The position numbers and the translations under genes are program-made. From Pomphorhynchus laevis (taxonomy: Eukaryota; Acanthocephala; Palaeacanthocephala; Echinorhynchida; Pomphorhynchidae), in NCBI GenBank assembly GCA_012934845.2, contig WNNJ02002701.1:61741-125740 (forward strand): a DNA stretch of 64,000 nucleotides, in the 5' to 3' direction. The notes under the pieces were generated by a model. It ran no database searches and was not told the DNA's origin. It saw nothing but the letters and a program-made list of their open reading frames with translations. This document shows positions 23,401 through 36,781 of the stretch, piece by piece (position 1 is the first letter of the stretch; every line of letters begins with the position of its first letter).

Positions 23401-24985
23401 ACTTGCTTAAAAATATCTGCTTCTCTATCTCACCCTTCCTAACCACATTGTTCAACTCGTCCATCCGTAGCCGTACATTTCCTTCCATCTGGAAATGCGC
23501 CACTGTTCGTCCTCTCATCAAAAAGCAATCTCTCGACTCCTCACTACCATCTTCGTACCGTCCAATCTCACTTCTCCCTACCCTCTCTAAACTCATTAAG
23601 CGTCTCGTTCTCAAGCAAGTTAATACTTATCTCTTTTCCTCTAACTTGTTTCCTCCCTTCCAAGCCGCTTTTGGCTCTAATCACTCTACTGAAATTGCCT
23701 GTCTTAAAGTTTATAATGACTTACTCATATCGCGCGATCATAAATTATGTAGTGTCATAGTTTCTCTTGATCTATCGTCTGCTTTTGACATCGTCGATCA
23801 CTCGATTCTTCTCCATCGCCTTCGTCATGATTATGGCTTCTCTTTACCCACTGTATCATGGTTTTCTTCATATCTATCAAACCGTACATTTCGCGTATAT
23901 TCTAACTCTTCTCTCTCCCATCCTTCATCCATCCCGACCGGTGTTCCACAAGGCTCCGTATTAGGCCCTATGCTTTTCTCTCTTCTTCTCGGTGACTTGT
24001 CTTCGATTTCTCATAAATTTAACTTCCATGGTATGCAATATGCTGATAACATTCTCATCTTTGCTCACGCACCTGCTTATCGTATTCATGATCTTAGTGT
24101 TTCTGTTTCCAGCTGTCTTGTCTCAATTTCCAATCATCTTTCTTCCCTTCGCCTTTCTCTGAATCCTGATAAATCTAAAATTATGTGGATCCTACCTTGA
24201 CGCTTCGGCGTAGAACCTCCTTCCGTATCACTAAATTCTACAATTCTTCCTATCGTTGATAATCTCGTTTTCCTAGGCTTTCATTTCGACAACTGACTTT
24301 CACTTAAACCTTTCGTTAGTGATAAAGTACGCTCATCTACCTTGATATTCCGCAATCTCCGTCAAGTTCGTATATTGATCGATTTCCCTTCTTGTATGAC
24401 TCTCATATCTTCTCTCATTTTCTCAAAACTTGATTACTGTCTTAGTCTATTTTCCAACTAACCTAAATCCACTCTTCTTCCTTTACAACGCATCATCAAC
24501 GCTGCCGTTCGAGTTCTCCTCCGTCTTCGTCGTTTTGATCATACATCGCACTATCTTGTTTCTCTTGAATTGGCCTACCATTTATTGTCGTGTTCAAATT
24601 CGTCTTCTTATCATTGCTTTTCGCCTTATAACTTATCATACCCCTTCATTTCTCAATCTTCCTTTTCTCGACAATTCTCGTACTGTGTATTGTGCTCTGC
24701 GTTCCCGTAATTCCCTTCTTTTACATGTCCCAATCTACTCTACCTCTTTTGGCTTCCGCTCCTTCGTTGTTGCTGATCCTCTCTTGTGGAACCATCTGCC
24801 CATTCATATCCGCCAATCAACATCTATGCCGTACTTCAAACGCCAAATCCAATTTTATTTCAACAATTAACTAATTACCTGTGACCTTTGATGTTCTTTT
24901 TTTTGTTTGTTAGTGGTCATGTAAGCGTGCATTTTGCACGCATTTGCCACGTTAAATAAATTATTGTATTATTATTTTATTATTA
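20400..24985 (+). mobile_element. L2-type (CR1 superfamily) LINE, the most complete copy, decayed
   Basis: ORF1 opens at 20410 (MSASNSSPSRK). A frameshift later comes a PHD-like finger (CDNKNCNVWTH, then FLCGFCCA, 20470-20570). A linker with tandem phrases precedes the endonuclease: LFNTRSILHKADLL, DILCITEYWH, IVYRPG, GDFNIRLDRP (22020-22510). The reverse transcriptase frame at 23100-24200 holds PSSYRPISLLPTLSKL, STEIACLKVYNDLL, SLDLSSAFDIVDHSILLHRL, TGVPQGSVLGP and a catalytic box read as YADN instead of YADD (24039-24050). A C-terminal region runs to about 24870. The 3' end has the GCGTGC/GCACGC stem-loop (24925-24941) and a TTATT-type tail. A 245-bp stretch of the endonuclease is tandemly duplicated (21603-21847 and 21848-22092). 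Dead, moderately old. Confidence 0.9.
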
Positions 24986-25764
24986 AGCTCACCATGGCAA
25001 GCTTATCACAATACTGCGACGTCATTGTTGAATTAAAGTGCAAGATCGCTATCGCCATAATGAGATCTGCATCTGCTTGTCTAAGAGCCCCTCGATCAAG
25101 CAGAGGCAATTACCAATCTCAAACCAACTGATTGGTATATTCGGTCTTGATACTTTATTTGACCCTGAGTTTAAAGCGCATTTGGGTAAGCTCATTTTAT
25201 TGTGCAAAATAAATTTTGTTTGGTTAAAAAATTTAATAGCCAATGTCAAAGCTATTGCTTGAAGCTGCAGTAACTGGATGCACATGCAATTTCTTTAGGC
25301 AGCACATTCCATATTTTTAAGAGCCGATGCGAAAGTCGCACCACGCTTTGGGATTTTGCCATGTGGTAATTTATACAGTGATAGAGAATGACATATACGA
25401 GCTGACAAACTAATATTCATTAGTGAGAAGGAAATCACTCTGCAAAATGAACCATATATTATCTATCTGAAAAATATAATTGAAATAGCCTCCAGCAGCC
25501 TCGCATCATTAAATAAAAGTCATTTGTATACATAGAAAAAAGACAAAATTCCACAAATTAAATGTTCCATCAGCTCTAATAAGTTCCTAAACGATTAGCC
25601 AGCTTCTCGGCATTTATTTTGTAGTTACCGATTAAAATGACTTGTTATAAAGAATTAGTTTGATTATGCCGGAGTGTTTGTTGTGAGAAGATGATATAAA
25701 TATTACTAACAATTGCTTACTAAAGATTACTAAAAATTAAGGAGATGATATAAAGATTACTAAA
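24986..25764. other. Spacer with a possible minus-strand LINE C-terminal scrap (25180-25520)
   Basis: On the minus strand near 25420-25310 a frame reads ICHSLSLYKLPHGKIPKRGA, then TFASALKNMECAA. This resembles the C-terminal tail of some LINE proteins but is too short to assign. The rest is AT-rich, with small AAAGATTACTAAAAA repeats near 25690-25770. Confidence 0.3.
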
Positions 25765-27405
25765 AAAAGTTCCTCCCGGAACTGTTTAATCTTCTCCCTG
25801 TCTCACTTGCCGAAGTCTCATCTGTCATCATGTAATTGCCCAATTAAACATCACCTGCTGATCCCCGGCCTACCCCCATACTTAAATCAATATGCTCATC
25901 GATATCCTCTTTCCTCACCACCTTGTTAAAGTCGTCCATCCGCAGTCGTATCTTTCCTTCACATCGTAAATCTGCCATCGTTGGTCCCCTACTTAAGAAA
26001 CAATCGCTCGAGCCCTCGCTTCCTTCAGGCTATCGCCCCATTTTACTTCTCCCTTCTATTTCCGAACTCTTAGAGCGCCTTATCTTAATACATATCAACG
26101 TTTATCTCTCTTCATCCAATCTGTACCCTCCTTTCCAATCCGCTTTCCGCTCTAATCACTCCACAGAAATCGCATGCATGAAAGTTTACAACGACCTATT
26201 CATTTCTCGTGACAAAACTCTATATAGTGTTATCATCTTCCTCGACCTCTCCCCCACCTTCCACATGGTCGACCACTCCATCCTCCTTTCTCGCCTTCGT
26301 TATGATTACGGCTTTCCTTCCTCCGCCGTAGCATGGTTTTCCTCATATCTATTTGACGTTCTTTTTGCGTCTATTCAAATTCATCATCTTCTCCAATCCT
26401 TATTTTCTGCGGGGTCATATAAGGTTCAATCCTAGGTCCCTTGCTTTTCTCTCTTCTACTTGGCGATCTTTCTGCGTTTATCAAACCTTACTCATTTAAC
26501 GTCATGCAATACGCCGATAACATCCTCATATATTCTCATGCACCCGCCTATCGAATACACGATATCGCAATTTCTGCCTCCAACTGTATTTCTTCTATAT
26601 ACAAACGTCTCTTCCATCTACGTATCGTTCTAAACCCAGAAAAGTCAAAATTATGTGGATCCTCCCCCGTCAACCGAACATATATCATCTCCCTGTATCT
26701 TTTGCATCATCAATCATCCCTATAGTTCACAATCTTACTTTCTTAGGATTCCATTTCGATGATCACATTTCCTTAAACCCATTCGTCCGTGATAAGGTCC
26801 GCTCGTCTAACTTAATTATCCGTGATATCCGCCCCCTTATCGACTTATGTTCCAGTATGTTTCTTCTTTCATCGCTTCTTTTTCCTAAAATCAATTACTG
26901 CCTCAGCCTTTTCGCCAATTCTCCAAAATCCATCATCCTACCCCTACAACGCATCATCAACTCCGCCGTCCGAGTGCTCCTACGTCTCCGTCGCTTCGAC
27001 CACACATCCACATATCTTGCCCAACTCTCCTGGCCCACCATCTACATCGGCATACAAATCCGCCTCCTTCTCGTAATTTTTCGTCTCATCGCTGTCGGCT
27101 TCCAATCATTCATCAACATTCCTTTCTTAGACGACACTCGCCCCACCTCTCTTTCACTGCGTTCCCGTAATTCCCTCTTACTCCACGTTCCCAACTATTC
27201 TAACAACTACGGTCTCCGATCCTTCCTCGTCGCCGCCCCACCCGCCGGAATCAGCTCTTTCTCGACGTCCGCCGCGCTCCCTCATTTATTACATTCAAAT
27301 ACCGCCTCCGTACCCACCTCGACACATGATTTTGATTTTGATTTTTTTCGTGATCATGTAAGTGTGCGACGGTACGCATTTGCCACGTAAAAATAAATCT
27401 TTTTT
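25765..27405 (+). mobile_element. L2-type LINE, second subfamily, 5'-truncated, RT to 3' end
   Basis: It starts just before the reverse transcriptase (ELFNLLPVSLAEVS-like) and continues with PSGYRPILLLPSISELLERL, STEIACMKVYNDLF, FLDLSPTFHMVDHSILLSRL, then MQYADNILIYSHAPAYRIHD (catalytic box YADN). After it come LNPEKSK, GFHFDDHISLNPFVRDKVRS and a long C-terminal frame to about 27390. It ends with GTGTGC...GTACGCATTTGCCACGTAAA (27362-27390). It is more GC-rich and less broken than the other copies, with long frames of 170 and 245 codons, suggesting a younger insertion. It matches the scraps at 5640-6690. Confidence 0.88.
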
Positions 27406-28551
27406 AGTCACAATATAAATTTATAAAAATAACATTAAACAACCAACGCCCATTCCCTAGTAAACGTATATATTTTAACTTTTCTTAAAATATAGTTCTA
27501 AAAAACGAATTTTATGGGTATTAAAAAACTATTTATAGTTTTTTAGTAACATGAGTCTTTTACAATAAATAATTTGTTTATGTTCTACAAATTATTCGTG
27601 TTGTTCAACAAATTATTTGGTTATTCAAATTATTTGTTTAATTATTTGTTTATTTTTTAAGGGCATCATTCAATTAATCGACTTTCTCGAATACTCCGTG
27701 AAGACGCTGGTATTAAAAAGGAACATAGATCCTTATTGATACTCGTATCAAAAAAGGAACATATATCCTTATTGACGCTCGTATCAAAAAAAAGAAACAT
27801 AGATCCTTATTGACGCTCGAATGAAAAAGAAACATAGATCCTTATTGATCCTTATTTATGATCACCAGGGGCTATTCTACTTGTCCTACATAAAATTACA
27901 CGTACGAACTTACCAGTTCAACCATATGATACTGTGAACCACAATACATTGTTGTTAGTATTTGGAGCATTACTTTTGGACAATCCGTATGATAATGCTA
28001 AGAGCACCAGAGGCAACTTCACTTCGAACAGAAAATTACAGATGCAAACTGAGAGATCTGACGAGGAATACAGCGACCGTATTCGTCTATTACGCACTAT
28101 TATTGGATTTGCTATGGTAAAAGCAGCATCCTTTAAAATACTCACTAGACTGATAACTAGTAGACATTAAACCGATTATTTACAGAGAGAACTAATAGTG
28201 AAGTTGTTGAACAACGAAGAATTATTAATACAATTATTAAATTTTGTATATTATGTTGTTTTAATCTGTCACGGAAACTAATAAAGTATACAGTAACTAA
28301 AAAGTCGTCTAAAACTTTCCAGTCGTTTATTGCTCAATGTGAAAATGACTTGAGAACCACCGTATTACATACTTGATGATTTCTTAGTTTAGCATTATGT
28401 CCTCTTGCACCATTACGATCGATTATTGAAATCAAATGCTTTAAATACTCGCCCCTTCCCATAGCCATATATAACTAAGCGATGCAAGTAAAGAGGTCAA
28501 TAAATAATCTACGTGACTTCAAGATATTCATTCCTAATTTCTTCATAATAA
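27406..28551. other. AT-rich DNA with a 36-bp tandem repeat; one unassigned ORF
   Basis: Four units of about 36 bp (GAACATAGATCCTTATTGA, then CTCGTATCAAAAAA) start at 27721, 27757, 27794 and 27829. An ORF at 27934-28170 predicts 78 residues ending in a charged helix (TERSDEEYSDRIRLLRTIIG). It has no recognised motif, and I cannot tell a real exon from chance. Nothing else is seen to 28551. Confidence 0.5.
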
Positions 28552-30720
28552 TAAAAATTTATTTGAAGTGGCAAATGCGTGCCAACTGCGCGCTTACAAG
28601 TCCACTAACTAAAAAACAACAAAAGTCATACAGATAAATTAGTAAAATTGTTTAAATGTGATCGGATTTGGCGTTTGAAACACTACATTGAGGTTTATTA
28701 GTGTATATTAATGAGCAGATGATTCCAGGAGAGATGATCAGCTACAAGGAAGGAGCGGAAGCCAAAAAAGGTAGAATAGTTTGGGGCATGTAAAGAAGGG
28801 TATTACGGGAATGCAAAGAAGAGCAATCAGAACGAGAATTGTTGAGAAAAGGAAGATTGAGAAATGAAGGGGTATTAAAAGTTACAAGGTGGAAAGCAAT
28901 GAGAAGACGACGAATTTGAACACGACAATAAATGTTAGGCAAATCGAGAGAAGCAAGATGGTGGGATGTATGATCAAATCGACGAAGACAGAGGAGAATT
29001 CGGACGGCTGCGTTGATGTGTTATAGTGGAAGAAGAGTGGATTTAGGTGATATGGAAAATAAACTAAGACAGTAACCAAGTCTTGAGAAAATGAGAGAAG
29101 ATATGATAGTTATACAAAGAAAATCGATCAATCTGCGAATTTGACGGAGCTTGTGGATAATCAATGTAGAGGATCATACTTTATCCCGAGCGAAAGGTTA
29201 AAGTAAAAGTCGGTTGTCGAAATGGAACCTTAGGAAAACGAGATTATCAACGCTAGGAAGATTTGTAGAATTTCATGATACGAAGGGAGGATCTAATTTT
29301 AGGCGTCGTGGTAGGATCTACATAATTTTGGATTTATCAGGATTCAAAGAAAGGTGAAGGGAGGAAAGATGATTGAAAATTGAGGTAAGACAGTTGAAAG
29401 CAGAAACACAAAGATCATGAATACGATAAACAGGTGCATGAGCATAGATGAGAATGCCATCAGCATATTGCATAACATGGAAGTTAAAATATATGAGAAA
29501 TCGAAGACAAGTCACCGAGAAGAAGAGATAAAAGCAAACGGCCTCATACAGAAACTTGTAAAACACTGGACGTGATGGAAGATGGATGGGAAAGAGAAGA
29601 GTTAGAACATACGCGAAATGTACTGTTTTATAGATATGAAGAACACCAAACTAAGTGGGTAAAGAGAAGCCATAATTATGACGAAGACGATGGAGAAGAA
29701 TCAAGTGATCGACGATGCCAAAATCAGATAATATATCGAAAGAAACTATGATACTACATTATTTTTGATCGCGCAAGATTAGTAAGTCGTTATAAACTTG
29801 TAGACAGGCAATTTCAGTAGACTGGTTAGAGTGAAATACGGTTGGAAGGAAACAAGTTGGAGGAAAATATATATGCATTACGTTGCTTGAGAACAGGACG
29901 CTCTAGGAGTTTGGAGATGGTTGGAAGAAGTGAGATAGGACAGTACGAAGATGGTAGTGAAGAGTCGAGAGATTGCTTTTTGATGAGAGGACGAACAGTG
30001 GCGCATTTGCAGTTTGAAAGAAATGTGCTGCTGCGAATAGACAAGTTGAACATTGTGGTTAGGAATGGTGAGATATATGAGCACATATTTTTAATCAAGT
30101 GAGTGGTAATTGGGTCGGAAGGAGAGGTTTTTTAGGTAATGACAGAAGAACCAGAGAAACTTCATTAGACGCAACCGGAAGAAGGTGGAATATCTTTGGG
30201 ATGAAAGTATTCAAAGAGAAGAGAGGATACAAGAGGTATATGGATAAAGGAGAAAGTAAATTAGACAACTTAGATTGTAGATAAAAAGAAAATTTATCAG
30301 ATTTTATTTTACAAGAGGTAAATGATAGTGAAAGAATTGAGTTTAAGATTTTCCAATGAGATTTAGAGTTCGAAGAGGACTCGAGTTGATTTCGCCAAAA
30401 GAGAGTACGTTTAGTACTCCTAGGAATGAGATGGGAATGGCGAAGAGAAAGATAAGAAGCACGGAGATTTGGAGTTAGTGAATTTTAAGAACGTTTAAGA
30501 AAACGATTAAACACACGAAAATAGTGACGGCGATATCACTTAGAAAGATAACAGTCGGAATAGAACCAGGGAGCATGGCGAAAGCGCTGAACACGTTTAC
30601 GTCGAATAGGCAGAAGGTAATTGAGGATCGACGCAAGTATCAAACAGAATGCAGATGTAATCGGAAGTAAGATAGTTAATTTGAAGCGAATAGAGTGAAG
30701 AATTGAGTTAATAAAACAAA
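28552..30720 (-). mobile_element. L2-type LINE, minus strand, 5'-truncated
   Basis: The 3' end is at 28552-28595 (minus-strand reading GCGCGCAGTTGGCACGCATT). Upstream come the RT C-terminal region, a catalytic box read as MQYADGILIYAHAPVYRIHD (about 29475), the RT start (PSSYCPISLLPTISKLLERP, about 29930) and the RT-proximal endonuclease/linker to about 30720. Closest to the 16850 and 20400 copies. Many breaks, and no frame longer than about 90 codons. Confidence 0.85.
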
Positions 30721-30924
30721 CCGCGAAAATCTACTACCTGTTAGAAGATAAACGTAATGCTCTTGCAATTATTCGTTTATTATTCAAAAAAATTGGCGCA
30801 GCCGCTGGAAGACCATATTCAATAATCGGCTAAATAGTTTAGCCCATATTCAATAAAACACACCTTCATTTCAATACATTTGCCCAACAATCGCTTTACA
30901 TTTGCTGTATAACTAAATCTTGTC
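30721..30924. other. Spacer between two LINEs
   Basis: About 200 bp without coding signal. It contains ATTGGCGCAGCCGCTGG near 30790, discussed among the rejected items. Confidence 0.4.
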
Positions 30925-33080
30925 ATATCAATTGGGATGATCTTGTTATCCGTCGTCTACGTTCAAGATTAGTCTCTTTCGTTGACTCTGTTGGTTTTTC
31001 TGATAATGTGTTATCAACATACACGTCGAATGACAGTGGGATTGTTGTCTTTGCCCGCGCTCCTTTGTCTCTCATAAAAATTAATTGTTCTCTACCACCC
31101 GAATCTTTCAAATTGCTGACCTGTATATTGTATCATCTTTACCACTTGAACTCGTTATCATATATCGTCCAGGATCTTCTCATCCTTCATCCAAGTTCTT
31201 CGATGAACTAGTTGATCGTTCTTATTGTTCACTTTCAGCACTCCTACGGTTTGTACTTGATAATTTTAACATTCGCTTGAACCGCTCTTTCGATTCAGAT
31301 TCCATGAAACTTTTAAACATTTTTCCCGACTATAATCTTCATTTACTTCGGACTATACCACTCATATACTTGGAAGTATCCTTGATATAATTGCAACTCT
31401 GTGCAGCCTTTCTACACATGTTTCATTTAGTATCCACATTCTGGTCTATCTGACCACTTTCCACTTATCCTAAATCTTGCTCATCAGCTCGCTTGCTCCT
31501 TTTCGAGTCTCGATTACCTTCAATCGACCGTGGAAATTTTTTAATCTTACTTTATTTCGATCTGCTATTCTTGGCTATGCTTTTGTGTCGTCTAATTCGC
31601 CTTCATTTTCTTTAAATTTTTTATCCTCTCTATTTGACTCTGATCTCACAACAATTCTCAATTACATGTTACCTCGGCTATCACACACTCGTAAGCGTTC
31701 TCAAAGCGCGCATTGATTTGATTCTGACTGTGTAATTTCTAAGCACCGCATGTATTACGCTTTTCGAATCTATCTTCGTTTCATCATACGAGGTTTTACT
31801 TCTGTCTCCTCCGAGTATCATGATGACTACCTTAATATTCGTAGATATAATTACTCTCTCCTTCGATGTAAGTGCACATTCTTTTGCAGAATAAATTTAC
31901 TTCTTCGGACCTAAAGTCTACTTGGCGTTCTTTAAACTTACTTATCTCACGTTCTTCAACACATAGTAACATCGATCTAAGCCTAGTTTCCATCTTATCA
32001 ATCTGCCCGTTCTTTCAGTGTTCATTCAGCTTCTTCTGTCTCTCAAATGTCTTATCTCGCACACGGTGTTCCTCAAGGCCCAGTACCAGTCCCGTTCTTT
32101 TCGCTCTTTTTCCCGGTGATCTATCTTCAATAACCAAAACACACAATTTTCATGCTATGCAATATTATGATTGCATTTTCCTCTACTCTTATCTGACCTC
32201 CTCTCAAGTCGATGATCTCGCATCCACTTCTTCCGCTTTCCTCTTATCCGTTTCCCAGCACCTTTCGTCACTTCGCCTATCACTCAATCCTATAAAGTCC
32301 AAAATCATGTGGATAATTCCCTCTCACCTCAATATTACTCCACCTACCGTATATATTTGCTCAACCATTCTTCTTATCATTAATGATATCGTGTTCGTCG
32401 GTTTTCACTTTGACAAATAATCTTTCTCTCAAATCATTTGTTATCGATAAAGTCCGCTTCACGTTCCGGCTATCCCATGATATTCGCCATATTCGTAGAT
32501 TGATCGATTTTCGCTCCTGTCTATCTATTTCATTCGCTTTTTTATTTTCCCCATGCGATTATTGCCTTAGCCTGTTCTCCAACTCTCCCAAAACTACTTT
32601 CCAACCTCTCCAACGTAGAGTAAACTAAGCAGTTCGCGTTCTCCTACGTCTCAACCGTTTTGACCACATATCTCAAAATATTTTCAATCTTTCGTGGCTT
32701 CTCACATTTAGCCATCGTCTCCAGTTTCGTCTGATTATCCTGACCCATCGTGTACTGCATCGCAATTCCCCTTCATACTTACATCTTTTATATCTCGATA
32801 CATCTCGTCCTGTTTCTTTATTATCAAGATCATATCATTCCCTTCTCCTCTACACTCAAAATTATTCGACAAATTATTGGGGCCGTCCCTTTCCTGTTCC
32901 TGCTCCTCTTGCTTGGAATTCGCTCCTATCGTACATGCGCTCGACTTCCTTGTTCATACTATTCAAAATTCGTCTGCGGGAGTATTTTTTATTAGTTTGA
33001 TCATTTTCTTTATTCTTAGTTTGCTTGTAAACGCGCCGTTGGCACGCATTTGCCACTCCAAATAAATTTCTTTTTAATAG
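30925..33080 (+). mobile_element. L2-type LINE, third subfamily, with most of the RT deleted
   Basis: The endonuclease is recognisable (GIVVFARAPLSLIKIN, LELVIIYRPGSSHPSSKFFD, then a decayed GDFNIRL as DNFNIRLNRSFDSDS, 31025-31310). The RT survives only from the GVPQG region onward (about 32060): LFPGDLSSITKTHNFHAMQY, LRLSLNPIKSKIMWIIP, GFHF. The fingers and palm A are missing between about 31990 and 32050. The 3' end is ACGCGCCGTTGGCACGCATT (33031-33050). Divergence from the other copies is clearly higher, so this subfamily is distinct and probably older. Confidence 0.8.
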
Positions 33081-33254
33081 GTTATAAAAATGCGGTAAAT
33101 ACTGTTCTAAAAATTCAAAGGGTAAGTATAAGTATCAAAGATGAATGACGAATACACCAGAAGAGCCGAATACATTTTGCTGAAATAGTTCGAAATGTTC
33201 TTTATAACACAGAGCCGCTTGTTAAACGAACTAATGTTCTTGCGTCGCTTTGAT

Positions 33255-33935
33255 CTAAATAATATGTTAAATTTGATTCCTTACCGATTTTCGTGAGTGC
33301 ACCCTTCTCATAATTAACCGCTAATTTGTTATTTTAACACCATCTAAGCATTACGTTTAATTCCTGATGCAATACTTCAACGTCCTTATACGATTCGATA
33401 CGACACTACATCTTTAGATCGTCGGCGTACAAAACACACTCAGACAAAAAACATGACAATATGTCATTTATAAAGATATTGAATAAGAAAGGACCCATTA
33501 CAGAAAGAAGCCTGTGGTACACCTGTGAGAGAATTTAATGAGCGAGATGGCGAGTTTCACTCTAACGGTTAAAAGTTCGGTTTCTTAAATGACTACAAAT
33601 CCAATTTATGAGCACTAAATCAAATTCATGCTTAATCTTCTTACACAAGAGTATATTATGGTTAACAGTGTTAAAGGCATCTCAAAAATCAATAAATAAC
33701 ATGCTATTTGGGTTTCCTTGTTCGAGATTAGATAACCAATAATGATGACTAAATATGCGATTAGATGTTGAAAGTGCACGCCGAAAACCATGTTATCTAT
33801 CTGAGACAATACCTCGAGAACAGTCACATCTTATCAGCTCACGGAGTAAGAGTCGTTTCAGAATTTTTAATTTAATAAAGGTCAGTGAAATAGGACGGTT
33901 TTACTATCGCTAAGAACTGTATCGAATCATTAGCG
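33255..33935 (-). mobile_element. Reverse transcriptase remnant of another LINE (minus strand)
   Basis: Reading the minus strand from 33930, pieces match KILKRLLLRELI, HGFRRALSTSN, DAFNTVNHNILL, MGPFLFNIFINDILSCFL and ECVLYADDLKM. These follow the order of CR1/Jockey-type reverse transcriptase motifs and include an intact YADD. Several frameshifts separate them. It is a different family from the L2-type copies and is old. Confidence 0.65.
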
Positions 33936-34329
33936 TTAGCAAATAAAAGTATGACACATTTTACGGCTATTTATTATCGATATTTCGGCGCATACATGCT
34001 CCTATGATCAATGGTTATAATCATTAGTATCATAATTTTACTAAAGAACGCATATTCAAAACAGAGATGTAATATATCTTATATAAAGCTCAATCCTTTT
34101 AGAACTTTATACTTAATAATATCTAGAACAGAACTCTAAATCTCTCATTTTATAGAGCTCAATCCTTAAATAGAGCTATCCATATCGAGAAGTATCCTTA
34201 TATGAAAGAACTCTCAAAGAATACATAAGCCTTGTTGCTTGAATAATCATATTCTTAAGTCAAATAGACTTATCTATCGTTCTAAAATATGAACATTCAT
34301 TTGTATGAAGTAAATTAATGAGAACGAAA

Positions 34330-35240
34330 GTATTTACATGTGTTTTGACAAGTGTGTCTTCGAGTAAAGAAATCATTAGCAACTAATATACTAAGATCAT
34401 TTACTTGTGATACTAATTCTATAATCTGATCACTTAGATAATACATAGTATCTGGGTCATGATTGCGTGCTCGCATACAAATACAAACATAATTTGATGT
34501 ATTGATCGACAAACCATTAGAATATACCCGCTCACAATCCCGGTTGATATCTAATGTGGTGATAATCATATCTAAATCTGAACTAATCGCTCACAAGTTT
34601 AAGATTATCTTGGTACAAAGTGAGTGTACTCGGAATATCAGTAGATATTTTACAAAAAACATATCCTTGTGAGAAACTAGCATATTTCAAAATGGTATAG
34701 ATCAGAAAGTATCATTAACATATACTTGATAAGAAAGGTTCGATGTGAAATCAACTACCCAATAAATAATATGATCGATATTCAAAGTTCGCATTTTACG
34801 AGTCAATATATCAAGCCAAACCAAGTCAAATGTTTTCGAGAAATCAAAAATATAACGTCGACATTAAATCCTTTGTCTACCAGGTAACCTAAACTTTCCT
34901 ATGAAATCAAAATATTTGCGATCGTGGCATGAATTTTTCAGAAAGCCGTGTTGATTAGGACACTATATATTAGTCTTTAAATAGTTTGTAATTATACAAA
35001 ACAATATTCTTTCGAGTGCACGTCAATATATAAAATTCAAACTTGCGGGTTTGTTATTATCCACAGCACATTGATTGCATTTTTCTGGTATAACTTTGTT
35101 GTAATTGATCAATGTAAATCGAAGCAATTTATATCCAATATAAAGTCAGGCTATTAACATCGACAATATTTTTTAGGTATATTAGTGGAAAGAAATCAGG
35201 GCAAATAAAACCCGACTATTTAATGGGCTTAATTTTCGTT
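34330..35240 (-). mobile_element. Heavily decayed LINE reverse transcriptase remnant (minus strand)
   Basis: Minus-strand pieces include HGFLKNSCHDRKYFDF, FDFSKTFDLVWLDILTRKM, IYWVVDFTSNLSYQVYVND and a later ISTNYVxxxMRAR...LSQVNDLSILVANDFF stretch that resembles the 'DLGV' block after the palm. This fits a CR1/Rex-type RT. It has many breaks and is among the oldest LINE remnants here. Confidence 0.5.
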
Positions 35241-36640
35241 CTTAAATTATCCACTAAAAATACAAAGAAGATCCAAAATTGATGGGTATTGAGATAAATC
35301 CACATAAAGAGGTGTATAACTAACTGCTATAAGAAATTTAAAAACAGGACATTAATTGATGCCATTGCTATCATCTAGAGTACATCCATTTTTGTTAACG
35401 ATTAAACTGATACTTTACTCTTTAAAGTAGCCCAACTTTACTCTTTAAATTAGCTTAGTTGAATAATGAACTAGGATTGCGTACAGACAGTTTTGCGAAT
35501 CTTTCTTAAAATAGACTTTATTTCATATGCTTAAGATAAGTGAAACGATTTCTAACAATTTTAATGAATTTAAGTTAATTTGGCTTTTTACAAATTTAAG
35601 GAATGACTTTTTAATTTAAGAATTTCTCTTAACTGCTTATTAAGCCATAATATTATCAAAATATTAAAAAAGCTAACGTCAAAACATATTTTATAATATT
35701 ATTTCATAATATTTCGTATTTTATATTCTTGAGAATATAAAATAACACTATAAGACAATACTCTATAAATCTAGTATAGATCACCTATTACTAAAATTGA
35801 GATGTTACATTAATCGTATAGATCTCTAATATATACGATATATCTTTTTATTAAATAATTTAATGAATAATTAATATGGAACTTTTCATCTTGTGATTTC
35901 TAAATTAACCTTTTAAAATTAAACAGAATAACGATATGGGTGATCACCTCAATTGTTTGATATTTTCATATCAATAATCCTAAAGAGACTAAAATGAGAT
36001 TGTAAATCGCATTAACGCATTGATACATAGGTTTTTTATTTCAAATAAGCTGAATTTCGAAAATTGGATTAGTTTTTAATACCCCACGGGAAATTAAAAT
36101 TTAAATTTTTTAAATCTAATTTTAGCGTTATTTTGTCATTTTTTGAGTACCAAGTTGATTATATCGTTTCTAGTTGATTTTTTGGTAAAATAAAATTATT
36201 TTATTGAATCGTTAAGTTTATTAGCGATGTAAAATTTGATGGAATCAGTGTTCGGCGTATCTGTAATATTTTGATCAGCATATATAGTGTACCAAGTAGT
36301 CAGTTAAGTTTAGTGGATTATTTAAATTAACTCATATTGAGCACTTTCGACAACGTTATGTCCGTCTAAAATATCTCTGATCGCAGTAATATGTTCAGAT
36401 ACTTTTAGTAGTCGTATTATTCGAGTAAAAGCTGAAAGCCCTCGACTAATCGTCTAAGTAATCAGCCAACTCGACGAATTGGGGTATATCAACAAATTGG
36501 TGACGTCATTATTTATGCAAAAATATAATTTGAATTCTTCCAGACCCCCTCATGTCTTTCTCTTGACATTGCTTGTCTCTCAATGTAAGACGATTTAAAC
36601 AAGGCTGTATTATTTTCTACAGAAGTAAGTATAACGTACG
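35241..36640. other. AT-rich intergenic DNA upstream of the five-exon gene
   Basis: No coding or repeat signal found. The last 100-200 bp before 36782 are less AT-rich and probably hold the promoter and 5' UTR, but no core promoter element was identified. Confidence 0.45.
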
Positions 36641-36781
36641 CAAGTCAAAAAGTAATTGTTGTCTGTCGGGCCAACAAATAAGCGTCAGCTAGAGGCATCA
36701 CGATTGTAGTAGTCAACGTGGGAGGTTGTCTTTGCTGTTTCACTTTTTGACAGGGTGTTAGTTTCCTCAGCGACTTGTTAA

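Noticed and set aside
30780-30800. Primer-binding-site-like TTGGCGCAGCCGCTGG suggesting an LTR element
   Set aside because: No LTR, gag or pol sequence follows. A LINE begins within about 130 bp.
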